24,996 bases of DNA from positions 1-24,996 of the forward strand of contig JAJZOT010000001.1 in assembly GCA_021847855.1 (NCBI GenBank), read 5' to 3'. Under the pieces are notes generated by a model. It searched no databases. It saw nothing but the letters and a program-made list of their open reading frames with translations, and was not told the origin of the DNA. This stretch comes from Thermoplasmata archaeon. Its GTDB lineage: Archaea; Thermoplasmatota; Thermoplasmata; Thermoplasmatales; Thermoplasmataceae. This document shows, piece after piece, positions 1 to 6,198 of the stretch. Within the stretch, counting starts at the first letter, position 1; each line of letters begins with the position of its first letter. A program made the position numbers and the translations under genes.

Positions 1-1
1 C

Positions 2-121
2 GACCAGATATCAGAGCAATTTGAGAAAATTGAATCTAAGAATATAGTTGATCCTCAGAGATTCTTCGTGGAATTTTACAAGAGTCAAAAAGAACTTATT
101 CTCATGGTCCCAATCAAGTGA
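2..121 (+). CDS. C-terminal end of an unrecognised protein (partial)
   Basis: This is the only frame open from the left edge of the window. It encodes 39 residues ending in LILMVPIK and stops with TGA at 119-121; the other two plus-strand frames hit stops within 50 bases. The residues are mixed charged and hydrophobic (for example QRFFVEFYKSQKEL), which looks like real coding sequence, but the piece is too short to place in a family. The start lies outside the window. Confidence 0.5.
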   Translation, partial: DQISEQFEKIESKNIVDPQRFFVEFYKSQKELILMVPIK

Positions 122-447
122 CCCATTTTATGGCCTAATATCGTATTTCCATGCATAGTTAAATCAGGCGTGCTGTTTCACAACTACAGAAATGCCAAAA
201 TTTACTAATATTCGACGGTGTGACGAATACTTTGTGAGGTAGTACGTATGTCTTGAAAAAATGTTAATCTTCTCATTTTTGAAGTGTTGTTGGTCTTTTG
301 CCACCATTTTGCGATGTGTTAACTCTTTTTACAATGTCCAATTACCTGTGTAAGCAATAAAATGGAACCAATTTTTTTCTCTGAAAAATAACCCTTGGTT
401 AATGGGAAAAGATATCACTTAGCAGCCTTAAATTATTTCTTTCAGTT
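122..447. other. gene-free AT-rich spacer
   Basis: I see no convincing gene here. It lies between the end of the partial plus-strand gene and the stop codon of the minus-strand cluster. It contains a 6-bp inverted repeat (TATTCG at 209-214 and CGAATA at 224-229, loop of 9) and a T-run at 327-332. Read on the minus strand, a short AACC-AAG-GGTT hairpin followed by five T residues (about 384-398) could terminate the minus-strand cluster. Confidence 0.4.
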
Positions 448-825
448 TCACACTCTAAAATTTCTTACAATATTAGTTGTTTTATCTAGCAAATCAGATG
501 TATCACTGAACACCAGAACCCGAATTTCCCTTTCAATGAGAATCAACTCAAGCATTGATGTCAAGGTAACATCTTGTTTCTTGAGCATAAATGCGCCGGG
601 TGACCCTTTGAGAGAGATCAAATTAGGGGACCTGGAGATATAACATAGCTCTATGAATTCGCCACCACGTGTTTCTTCCTTTAAACGAACAATCAAGAAA
701 ACTGAAGATATGGATACCAAAAAAGGGAACATGCCATTAGGTGATATGATTGGCATTCTTTCAATTGTTATGTCCAGATTGCAAAATCCTCTTTCAGTAA
801 GATACTTGTAGACTGTGTCTTCCAT
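448..825 (-). CDS. unrecognised protein, downstream half of an amber-split frame
   Basis: This encodes 125 aa starting from ATG at 823-825. I do not recognise a family with confidence. The middle reads as alternating beta strands and helices: hydrophobic strand SSVFLIV (about 40-46), then a GGEFIEL segment (about 54-60), then a block ending in REIRVLVFSDTSDLL. A Gly-rich turn followed by Glu is reminiscent of Rossmann-like nucleoside deoxyribosyltransferase or TIR-like folds, but that is a weak resemblance. It is in the same frame as the upstream gene and is separated from it only by TAG plus one codon, so the two may be halves of one broken gene or be translated by re-initiation. It is the last gene of the cluster that starts at the winged-helix gene. 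Confidence 0.55.
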   Translation of the reverse strand: MEDTVYKYLTERGFCNLDITIERMPIISPNGMFPFLVSISSVFLIVRLKEETRGGEFIELCYISRSPNLISLKGSPGAFMLKKQDVTLTSMLELILIEREIRVLVFSDTSDLLDKTTNIVRNFRV

Positions 826-828
826 GTC

Positions 829-1107
829 CTATGTATGAGAAATTGTATCTATGATCTGAAGTTCAATAGGGCCAACATCTTCAATCGGTCTGAATAAGTA
901 AATAGTTGTACTGCAGTCACCTCTGTTTTCAAGCAATAATATATGGCCGTCTGACACTGTATAAAGGTCAAGTTCTTCCATTAAAAGTGAATAATAGCCC
1001 TTATCTGAAAACGAATTAGCAATGCTTTCTTGCATAGTGTAGAGAGCTTTCTTAGTCTCATCGTCATAACTACCGAGCAGAAGGATGAACATTAAAGATT
1101 CACGCAC
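829..1107 (-). CDS. unrecognised protein, upstream half of an amber-split frame
   Basis: This encodes 92 aa. The first possible start is GTG at 1105-1107, overlapping the previous gene's stop by 8 nt; an ATG at 1090-1092 (residue 6) just before the hydrophobic strand MFILLLGSYDDE is equally possible. The beginning has the look of a Rossmann-like first strand and helix (FILLLGSYDDETKKAL), followed by strands HILLLEN and TIYLF. It stops at TAG (829-831); one codon later an ATG opens the next gene in the same frame. No family recognised. If TAG is a mutation, this gene and the next form one protein of about 219 codons. Confidence 0.55.
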   Translation of the reverse strand: MRESLMFILLLGSYDDETKKALYTMQESIANSFSDKGYYSLLMEELDLYTVSDGHILLLENRGDCSTTIYLFRPIEDVGPIELQIIDTISHT

Positions 1108-1363
1108 TCTTTACAAGTTTGTCTCCAATTCTTAAGGAGATTATTTTCCCATCTTGGGTTAGTGCTGCCTCATACTTTCCTTTTTTATCTTGACCAAAAG
1201 GTTTCACTGTTTCATACTCTCCAATTACACTGTAGCCGGTATTTACCTCATCAAGAAAATCTACTGTTACGCTATTTGAAAACACGGGTTCGTTGATTGC
1301 TGAACTGATGGTATTGGCAATTATGGTTTTGAGTTTCCAGATATCGCTTGAGGCAATTGGCAT
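1100..1363 (-). CDS. small unrecognised protein in regulator-led cluster
   Basis: This encodes 87 aa, mostly predicted beta structure in the second half (GEYETVKPFG, GKYEAALTQDGKIISLRIGD), with an amphipathic N-terminal helix. No signal peptide or membrane segment is visible. I do not recognise the family. Its ATG at 1361-1363 directly follows the stop codon of the winged-helix gene, and a GGTGAG sequence a few bases upstream, inside that gene's end, can serve as ribosome binding site, so translation of the two is probably coupled. Its own stop overlaps the possible GTG start of the following gene by 8 nt. Confidence 0.65.
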   Translation of the reverse strand: MPIASSDIWKLKTIIANTISSAINEPVFSNSVTVDFLDEVNTGYSVIGEYETVKPFGQDKKGKYEAALTQDGKIISLRIGDKLVKSA

Positions 1364-1630
1364 TTATCTCACCAGTGTTGAAAAGAGTGATCTCATCTTA
1401 TCGTTAAAAATATAGTGATTACCAACTTTCTTAATGATATCCCTATCCATTAGATATTTCAAATGAAAACTGACTGTATTGGGATTTAGTCTAATACCAA
1501 AATGTTCATCGGTTGATTTTACAATCTCTGTCCAGGTCAGATCTCTTTTAAGCATAAGTTCCCTGAGCATAAACAATCTCTTTTCATTCTTTATTGTCTC
1601 ACCAAGAATTGTAATTTCATTGTTTTCCAT
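1364..1630 (-). CDS. winged-helix (ArsR-like) transcriptional regulator
   Basis: This encodes 88 aa. Residues about 15-75 read as a helix-turn-helix with wing: helices EKRLFMLRELMLKR and TWTEIVKSTD, a recognition helix around PNTVSFHLKYLMDRD, then a wing IIKKVGNHYIFN. This matches the ArsR/MarR-like winged-helix fold common in archaea. There is no cysteine, so metal sensing by thiols is not supported. It is first in a four-gene minus-strand unit (1630 to 448) with stop/start contacts of 0 to 8 nt. Three 15-bp-spaced TTAACTT motifs lie 24-70 bp upstream of its start, a natural place for autoregulation. The ligand is unknown. Confidence 0.75.
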   Translation of the reverse strand: MENNEITILGETIKNEKRLFMLRELMLKRDLTWTEIVKSTDEHFGIRLNPNTVSFHLKYLMDRDIIKKVGNHYIFNDKMRSLFSTLVR

Positions 1631-1653
1631 ATAACTAGAATACTGGGGTCAAT

Positions 1654-1698
1654 ATTAACTTAATTATAGTTAACTTCATTACTATTAACTTAACCACT
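1654..1698. repeat. three tandem 15-bp repeats, candidate operator
   Basis: The heptamer TTAACTT occurs at 1655-1661, 1670-1676 and 1685-1691, exactly 15 bp apart, each preceded by A or G and followed by an AT-rich half. The 15-bp units are 1654-1668, 1669-1683 and 1684-1698. Read on the minus strand, the core is AAGTTAA. Inverted pairs of TTAAC/GTTAA are also present. The array occupies the promoter region of the winged-helix gene (start at 1630), so it is a plausible binding site array for that regulator. A minimal promoter AT-tract could explain part of it, but not the exact periodicity. Confidence 0.55.
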
Positions 1699-1724
1699 TT
1701 ATCCAGAAAGCTGAAGGGTTATAG

Positions 1725-1796
1725 AGGATAGGTAGGGAGTTGAACCCTATTAGATGGGATCTGCAGTCCCACGCATCACCGCTCTGCCACCTATCC
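1725..1796 (-). tRNA. tRNA-Cys (anticodon GCA)
   Basis: On the minus strand the 7-bp acceptor stem GGATAGG/CCTATCC closes a complete cloverleaf. The anticodon stem TGGGA/TCCCA carries the loop CTGCAGA, so the anticodon is GCA (Cys). The T arm is TAGGG-TTCAACT-CCCTA. The discriminator base is U, as expected for tRNA-Cys identity. CCA is not encoded and there is no intron. A T/A-rich stretch around 1820-1835 on the upstream side could hold its TATA box. Confidence 0.96.
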
Positions 1797-2071
1797 GTAC
1801 TTCACGGTATTTTCAATGGTTTTATTAATTTTGGGCTTTTAAACTAGGGGCTATTTATGGGCGTCATAAAGTTTAGTTGATTTTTTCCATAATACGGATT
1901 TCAACAATCTTATCATCCCACATTTGAACCCGGGAATAGTGCGTTTTTAACTCAGAGCTATTATTGCGTGGCATCTTCAATTTTCAAATTACAAACAAGG
2001 ATTCGATATGATTTATTTTGAGAGTAATGTGTTCCTCACTCTCCCAGCTTTGAAGAGTGCTTCCCACTTCG

Positions 2072-2200
2072 AAGACTGCTGGTGGAATTTCCACAGGTTT
2101 GAATTTCTTTTATTCCAAAGAAACTCTATCCTTACTGGTAGGTCGTGTGACTTCGCACACTCAGGCACGCGTGAAGCAGTACGACATCCCACCTCTTTAA
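2072..2200 (+). pseudogene. possible C-terminal scrap of an IS605-type TnpB
   Basis: A frame open from 2054 to TAA at 2198-2200 reads KTAGGISTGLNFF and ends with HTQARVKQYDIPPL. TnpB (IS605 OrfB) proteins often end with a Thr-Ala-Gly segment followed by a Lys-Gln-Glu-Ala-Pro-like tail, and the spacing here is similar. None of the catalytic or zinc-binding TnpB motifs are present upstream, so at most the last 40 or so codons remain. The identification rests mainly on this weak resemblance plus the hairpin-rich DNA immediately downstream. Confidence 0.25.
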
Positions 2201-2211
2201 AATTGGTCTGT

Positions 2212-2291
2212 CATAGGGTTGAACGTGTACTGGGATTGATAACAAGCTTTCGCTTGTTTCCATCCACTTTCCTGTGAAAGGGGAATTCCTG
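2212..2291 (+). ncRNA. hairpin-rich segment, possible omega-RNA/right end of a dead IS605-type element
   Basis: Downstream of the putative tnpB scrap are two hairpins. The first is AACAAGC-TTTC-GCTTGTT (2240-2257), extended by an outer GGAT/ATCC pairing. The second is CTTTC-CTGT-GAAAG (about 2267-2280), followed by GGGGAATTCC. Guide-scaffold RNAs of TnpB elements are encoded at exactly this position, between the tnpB stop and the right end. I cannot confirm the family by eye; a simple terminator or unrelated structured DNA would also fit. Confidence 0.3.
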
Positions 2292-2300
2292 CTCGAAACA

Positions 2301-2308
2301 TTAAATAT
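2301..2308 (+). promoter_or_regulatory. TATA box of the DUF309 gene
   Basis: TTAAATAT is centred about 22 bp upstream of the ATG at 2326, the spacing expected for a leaderless transcript. Confidence 0.5.
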
Positions 2309-2325
2309 TATCTATTCATAATTGT

Positions 2326-2892
2326 ATGAATTTTATGCGAATAATCTTTCATATTCATGAGCCAGATTTTTCAATAGAATCGCATGGAGCAGTACCCGGC
2401 TATTTCAAGAAAACAATATTCAGGAAGAATACGCATGGCTTCGAACTCGACGCACACATCATTGAAGTTGGTAGGTCAATTGTGGAAGTATCATCGCTTC
2501 ATGAACTCCTTTTTGTTTCATTCCCAGATTCCATTGAAAAGTCATGTGGATTCAAGGAACCTTTAAATGAATACAAAATCACGGAATTCCTCAAATTTTC
2601 AGAATCTCTTATGCTCCAGGAAAGGTTCTGGGAATCCCATGTTATACTGGAAAACTTGTGGAAATTATCAGAAGGCAACAGAAAATCTTACTTTCAGGGA
2701 TTAATATTGTTATCAGCATCCATGGTACAATATCAAATGGGCAGAGAGACAAAAGCATACAGTATTTATCAAAGATCATATGAGCTGATCCAGCAATCAA
2801 AGATCAACAGTAAGCTACTTGATCATCTCCCACATAGATTTTCTTACCCAATCTCATTCAATTTTGAATCGATGTTTCCAGATCAAAAATGA
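2326..2892 (+). CDS. DUF309-domain protein
   Basis: This encodes 188 aa. Residues about 90-160 carry the DUF309 signature: a helix ending in RFWESHVILENLWKL (the family has an EAHEvlE-like motif here), then a second helix with YFQGLILLSASMVQYQMG (family QGLIqlA). DUF309 proteins are small helical proteins of unknown function that were once predicted to be metal-dependent hydrolases; His and Glu of the SH..LE motif are kept. The N-terminal 90 residues, rich in beta strands (MRIIFHIHEPDF), are not part of the family as I know it. Start: ATG at 2326 fits the TATA box; ATG at 2335 is an alternative. The gene ends 47 bp before asnS, which has its own TATA box. Confidence 0.75.
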   Translation: MNFMRIIFHIHEPDFSIESHGAVPGYFKKTIFRKNTHGFELDAHIIEVGRSIVEVSSLHELLFVSFPDSIEKSCGFKEPLNEYKITEFLKFSESLMLQERFWESHVILENLWKLSEGNRKSYFQGLILLSASMVQYQMGRETKAYSIYQRSYELIQQSKINSKLLDHLPHRFSYPISFNFESMFPDQK

Positions 2893-2897
2893 AATGG

Positions 2898-2918
2898 TAT
2901 ATAAGAAAGATATTTATC
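2898..2918 (+). promoter_or_regulatory. promoter of asnS
   Basis: Two TATA-like boxes precede the asnS ATG at 2940: TATATAAG at 2898-2905 (would give a leader of about 13 nt) and TATTTATC at 2911-2918 (would give a leaderless mRNA). Confidence 0.5.
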
Positions 2919-2939
2919 GCTTTCAAACATTGACGCAGG

Positions 2940-4229
2940 ATGAGTTATATCAGGGATGTCCTCAATGAGGAACATGACGGCAGTGCAGTTCATCTCAGAG
3001 GCTGGGTTTACAGGACGAGAAGTAGCGGCAAACTTTCTTTCATTGTATTAAGAGATTCAACCGGAATCATTCAATTGCTTGCCAGTACAAGGAAGCTTCA
3101 GGATGATAAGTATAGGGAGATCTCATCTCTAACCATAGAGAGTAGCCTTGAGGTGATGGGTATCCTTAGGAAGGATGACCGTGCACCCACGGGTTATGAG
3201 GTGGAGATTGAAGACTTCAAGCTATACCAGAGAAATGAAAACTACCCTATAACAAAGGATCAGGGAGAGGAATTTCTCCTGGACAACCGGCATTTATGGG
3301 TAAGAAGCAGAGAGTTCACAGCAATGATGAAGGTCAGATCAACCGTCTTCAAGGCATTCGCAGATTTTTATTTCAAGCATGGATACTATGAAGTTCATAC
3401 ACCTTTCATGGTGTCAACCGCTGCTGAAGGTGGTTCTACGCTCTTCAAGGTTCCATTTTTTGATGAAGAGGTATATCTAACACAGAGCTCCCAGTTTTAC
3501 CTTGAAACCATGATCTTCAGCCTTGAAAACGTATTCACAATCGCACCAAGTTTTAGAGCGGAAAAATCAAGGACGTGGAGGCATCTGACTGAATACTGGC
3601 ATGGAGAGGTGGAAGCTGCATGGCTGCACAATGAGGATATGATGCAGGTGGAAGAACAGATGATTGAGTACATTGTACAGGAAGTAGTGAAGAACAATAC
3701 GGAAGAACTTAACGCTTTAGGCAGGGATGTAGAGTTTCTGAAAAGGATAAAAGCACCATTCAGAAGAATAAGGTACGCAGACCTCATTAAAATGACCGAA
3801 TCATGGGGACTTGGAATGAAGTATGGGGACGATCTAGGGGCGGACGAAGAGAGGGCAATCATGGTGCACTTTGATCAACCCATATTTGTAACGCACTACC
3901 CTTCTAAGCTTAAGACTTTCTATCATATGCCGGACCCGGATAATCCGGATGAAATCCTCTGTCATGATATGCTTGCACCTGAAGGATACGGAGAAATTGT
4001 GGGAGGAGGTGAGAGGATATCCGACCTCAATCTTCTTGAAAAGAGGATGGAAGATTATGGGCTTAACAAGGACAACTACTACTGGTACCTGGACCTGAGA
4101 AGATACGGGAGTGTTCCACACTCTGGCTTTGGGTTGGGGCTCGACAGGTTAGTGCTTTGGATCCTTCATCTGGACAATATCAAGGAAGCCATACCATACC
4201 CGAGAACAATAAGGAGAACAAAACCATAG
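2940..4229 (+). CDS. asnS: asparaginyl-tRNA synthetase
   Basis: This encodes 429 aa of a class IIb synthetase that charges tRNA-Asn with asparagine. Residues about 15-100 form the OB-fold anticodon-binding domain ([23 protein letters not shown]). Class II motif 1 lies near [10 protein letters not shown]. The substrate region [11 protein letters not shown] precedes motif 2, [19 protein letters not shown]; the Glu-Lys-Ser and the Tyr-Trp after the Glu match AsnRS rather than AspRS, which has an Asp/Asn-type pattern at the second position. Motif 3 is [14 protein letters not shown], and the C-terminus is [12 protein letters not shown]. Length and domain order are normal. It heads a unit with hemE 13 bp downstream, so a housekeeping translation gene and haem genes probably share a transcript. 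Confidence 0.92.
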   Translation: MSYIRDVLNEEHDGSAVHLRGWVYRTRSSGKLSFIVLRDSTGIIQLLASTRKLQDDKYREISSLTIESSLEVMGILRKDDRAPTGYEVEIEDFKLYQRNENYPITKDQGEEFLLDNRHLWVRSREFTAMMKVRSTVFKAFADFYFKHGYYEVHTPFMVSTAAEGGSTLFKVPFFDEEVYLTQSSQFYLETMIFSLENVFTIAPSFRAEKSRTWRHLTEYWHGEVEAAWLHNEDMMQVEEQMIEYIVQEVVKNNTEELNALGRDVEFLKRIKAPFRRIRYADLIKMTESWGLGMKYGDDLGADEERAIMVHFDQPIFVTHYPSKLKTFYHMPDPDNPDEILCHDMLAPEGYGEIVGGGERISDLNLLEKRMEDYGLNKDNYYWYLDLRRYGSVPHSGFGLGLDRLVLWILHLDNIKEAIPYPRTIRRTKP

Positions 4230-4242
4230 GACTTGATATCTG

Positions 4243-5259
4243 TTGTCGGACTTTACAGATGCACTTTGGGGAAGGAATCATCACAGAATACCGGTCTGGT
4301 TCATGCGGCAGGCGGGCCGTTACCTGGAGGGTTACAGTAATCTCAGAAAAACAATGTCCATAAAGGAACTGTGCATGATCCCGGAAATCATTGAAAAAAT
4401 AACATATGAACCTGTGAGGGAGCTGGGTGTTGATGCAGCAATAATATTCTCGGACATAATACTTCCCGCAGAGGGTCTGGGTTTCACGGTAGACTTCAAG
4501 GAGAACCTGGGTCCTGTTATTGGGAACTCACTGGTCGGGGAAAGATCAATGAAGAACCTTCATGGTTTCATAAGTTCTGAATTCAAATATCCGCTTGATA
4601 AATCAATAACGTATTTCAGGGAAAAACATCCTGAGGTTCCTGTTATAGGTTTTGTGGGAGGACCCCTGACCATAGCATCGTATCTTATGGCAGGCTCTTC
4701 AGACCGTGATCTGTCAATGTCAAAAAGGATCATGGGAACAGATCCCGCATCATTCACCAGTATCATGAAATTGGTCACCGGGATGGTCATCGAGGTTTCA
4801 AAACTGCAAATCAGGTCAGGAGCAATCGCCATCCAGATATTTGACAGCTGGTCCGGAAATCTCTCTCCGTATACATTTTCAAGCTTGGTCAAACCTTACC
4901 TGGAAGATATTGTCTCCGAGATATCAGGCTCTGTTCCATTGATTTATTTCAGTACTTCAACAGCTGGTCTTCTTCCTGTTATTTCAGGATTAGGCTTCGA
5001 TTTTCTCAGCCTGGACTGGAGGCTGGACCTCAGGGATATCAGTGAAAGGTACGGACCAGGTATGGGATACCAGGGAAATCTCGATCCATCACTTGTTGAA
5101 AATTTTCCCGCCAGGGCTTTTTTAGAGGCAAAACTCATTGCTGAAAGCATGAAATCATCAGACAGGTATGTTTTCAACCTGGGACATGGCGTGCTGCCGG
5201 GAACCAAAGTGAAAACTCTTAAGAAAATTGTGGAAATAGTCCATGGCGTGGAAAGATAG
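4243..5259 (+). CDS. hemE: uroporphyrinogen III decarboxylase
   Basis: This encodes 338 aa. The enzyme removes four carboxyl groups from the acetate side chains of uroporphyrinogen III to give coproporphyrinogen III. Near the N-terminus is the family signature PVWFMRQAGRY (Arg22, Arg26 bind substrate carboxylates); the catalytic Asp lies in IIFSDIILPAEGLG (Asp71); a late NLGHGVLPGT motif completes the active site. Length is normal. The start must be TTG at 4243-4245: the frame has a stop at 4234-4236 and the first in-frame ATG comes after the conserved RQAGRY. It follows asnS by 13 bp, has no clear Shine-Dalgarno sequence, and is followed after 2 bp by hemH, so hemE-hemH are co-transcribed. 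Confidence 0.95.
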   Translation: MSDFTDALWGRNHHRIPVWFMRQAGRYLEGYSNLRKTMSIKELCMIPEIIEKITYEPVRELGVDAAIIFSDIILPAEGLGFTVDFKENLGPVIGNSLVGERSMKNLHGFISSEFKYPLDKSITYFREKHPEVPVIGFVGGPLTIASYLMAGSSDRDLSMSKRIMGTDPASFTSIMKLVTGMVIEVSKLQIRSGAIAIQIFDSWSGNLSPYTFSSLVKPYLEDIVSEISGSVPLIYFSTSTAGLLPVISGLGFDFLSLDWRLDLRDISERYGPGMGYQGNLDPSLVENFPARAFLEAKLIAESMKSSDRYVFNLGHGVLPGTKVKTLKKIVEIVHGVER

Positions 5260-5261
5260 GT

Positions 5262-6149
5262 ATGAAACATGCAGTTCTTTTAATGGCTTACGGTTCCCCC
5301 ACAAGTCTTGATGAGGTTCCAGAATACCTTTCCAGCATCTACGAGGGCAAACCTGTTCCTGAATACGCAATGACTGAAAATATGGCAAAATACAGGATGG
5401 TGGCTGGGATATCGCCATCCAACGCAATTATTGATTCACTTGTCAGCAAGGTTGGTAAATTGTTGAGGTCTCGGGGTGATTACATGGTATATTTGGGCAA
5501 CAAGCACTGGAGACCTTCCCTTGAAACTGCTGTGAATCACATCCAGAATGATGGAGCAGATGAAATCATAGCCATACCATTATTCCCATTTGAATCGCAA
5601 AATGTTGTAAACTCATACAGAAAACCGCTGGAAGAGGCAATGCATAAAAAGAATTTCATCTGTATGACCAGATTTGTAAATGGATTTTCAAATGAGGAAG
5701 GTTTTATAAAAACATGGGAGAAGAGAATAACTAAAGACGATGTTTCAGACTCTGAAACACTGTTTCTCTTCTCTGCGCACAGTCTTCCTCTGTTTCAGGA
5801 CGAATCAAAATATAACGAGGCGTATTTCTCATTTTCAAGAAAAATTGCAGGTAAAACCGGAATCAAAAATTATGATATTGGGTATCAGAGCAGGGGCAAA
5901 TACGGAAAAGCATGGCTTGAACCATCCGTATTTGATGTGGCAACGACCTGGAAAGACAGAGGTATAAGAAAAATAACAACAATACCTGTTGGTTTTGTAT
6001 ACGACCATCTAGAGATAAAATACGATCTGGATTATGAGTTTGGAGGTTGGGTGCGTAACCATGGGATGGAATACAGTAGAATTGATCCTCCCAATGATTC
6101 AGATGAAATTGCCGAAGTTTTTGCAGATCTTGCGGTTTCCGGTTCCTGA
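5262..6149 (+). CDS. hemH: ferrochelatase (protoporphyrin or coproporphyrin)
   Basis: This encodes 295 aa. It inserts Fe2+ into a porphyrin at the end of haem synthesis. The catalytic His is in LFLFSAHSLP (His173) and the metal-site Glu in the signature PVGFVYDHLEIKYDLDYE (Glu251); LLMAYGSPTSLDEVPEYL at the N-terminus is the usual opening strand. The length is that of soluble bacterial and archaeal ferrochelatases; there is no membrane tail or C-terminal Fe-S extension. Whether the substrate is protoporphyrin IX or coproporphyrin III cannot be told, because no oxidase or HemQ gene is in this window. It starts 2 bp after hemE. A 6-bp inverted repeat (CTGATC at 6146-6151, GATCAG at 6159-6164) spans its stop codon. 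Confidence 0.93.
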   Translation: MKHAVLLMAYGSPTSLDEVPEYLSSIYEGKPVPEYAMTENMAKYRMVAGISPSNAIIDSLVSKVGKLLRSRGDYMVYLGNKHWRPSLETAVNHIQNDGADEIIAIPLFPFESQNVVNSYRKPLEEAMHKKNFICMTRFVNGFSNEEGFIKTWEKRITKDDVSDSETLFLFSAHSLPLFQDESKYNEAYFSFSRKIAGKTGIKNYDIGYQSRGKYGKAWLEPSVFDVATTWKDRGIRKITTIPVGFVYDHLEIKYDLDYEFGGWVRNHGMEYSRIDPPNDSDEIAEVFADLAVSGS

Positions 6150-6170
6150 TCTTCCCGGGATCAGATAACT

Positions 6171-6179
6171 TCCATATAC
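6171..6179 (+). promoter_or_regulatory. possible internal promoter before the SelB-like gene
   Basis: CATATAC-type sequence centred about 25 bp before the ATG at 6199; the spacing suits a leaderless mRNA, so this gene may be expressed apart from hemH. Confidence 0.35.
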
Positions 6180-6198
6180 TTCCCCGATATCTGGATTT

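Larger units (their letters stand above)
1797..2325. other. gap without an intact gene
   Basis: No intact gene is supported between the 5' end of tRNA-Cys and the DUF309 gene. Bases 1797-2030 are AT-rich and presumably hold the tRNA promoter on the minus strand. Bases about 2040-2295 are less AT-rich and full of short inverted repeats, for example GTGGAA-T-TTCCAC at 2082-2094; the more specific interpretation is given in the two entries inside this interval. A plus-strand open frame of 89 codons at 2008-2277 does not look like a real protein. Confidence 0.5.

Noticed and set aside
395..643. 82-codon plus-strand frame
   Set aside because: It is antisense to the last gene of the regulator-led cluster and does not read as a protein.
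829..831. pyrrolysine codon
   Set aside because: TAG is not shown to be decoded here; no pyl genes are in the window, and acidophilic Thermoplasmatales are not known to use it.
1654..1698. CRISPR-like repeat array
   Set aside because: The units are only 15 bp with no unique spacers; no cas genes are present. An operator array fits better.
2008..2277. 89-codon plus-strand frame
   Set aside because: Its composition is not protein-like and it crosses the hairpins at 2240-2280; a different frame gives the TnpB-like tail.
2940..4229. aspartyl-tRNA synthetase
   Set aside because: The motif 2 region ([13 protein letters not shown]) follows the AsnRS pattern rather than the AspRS one.
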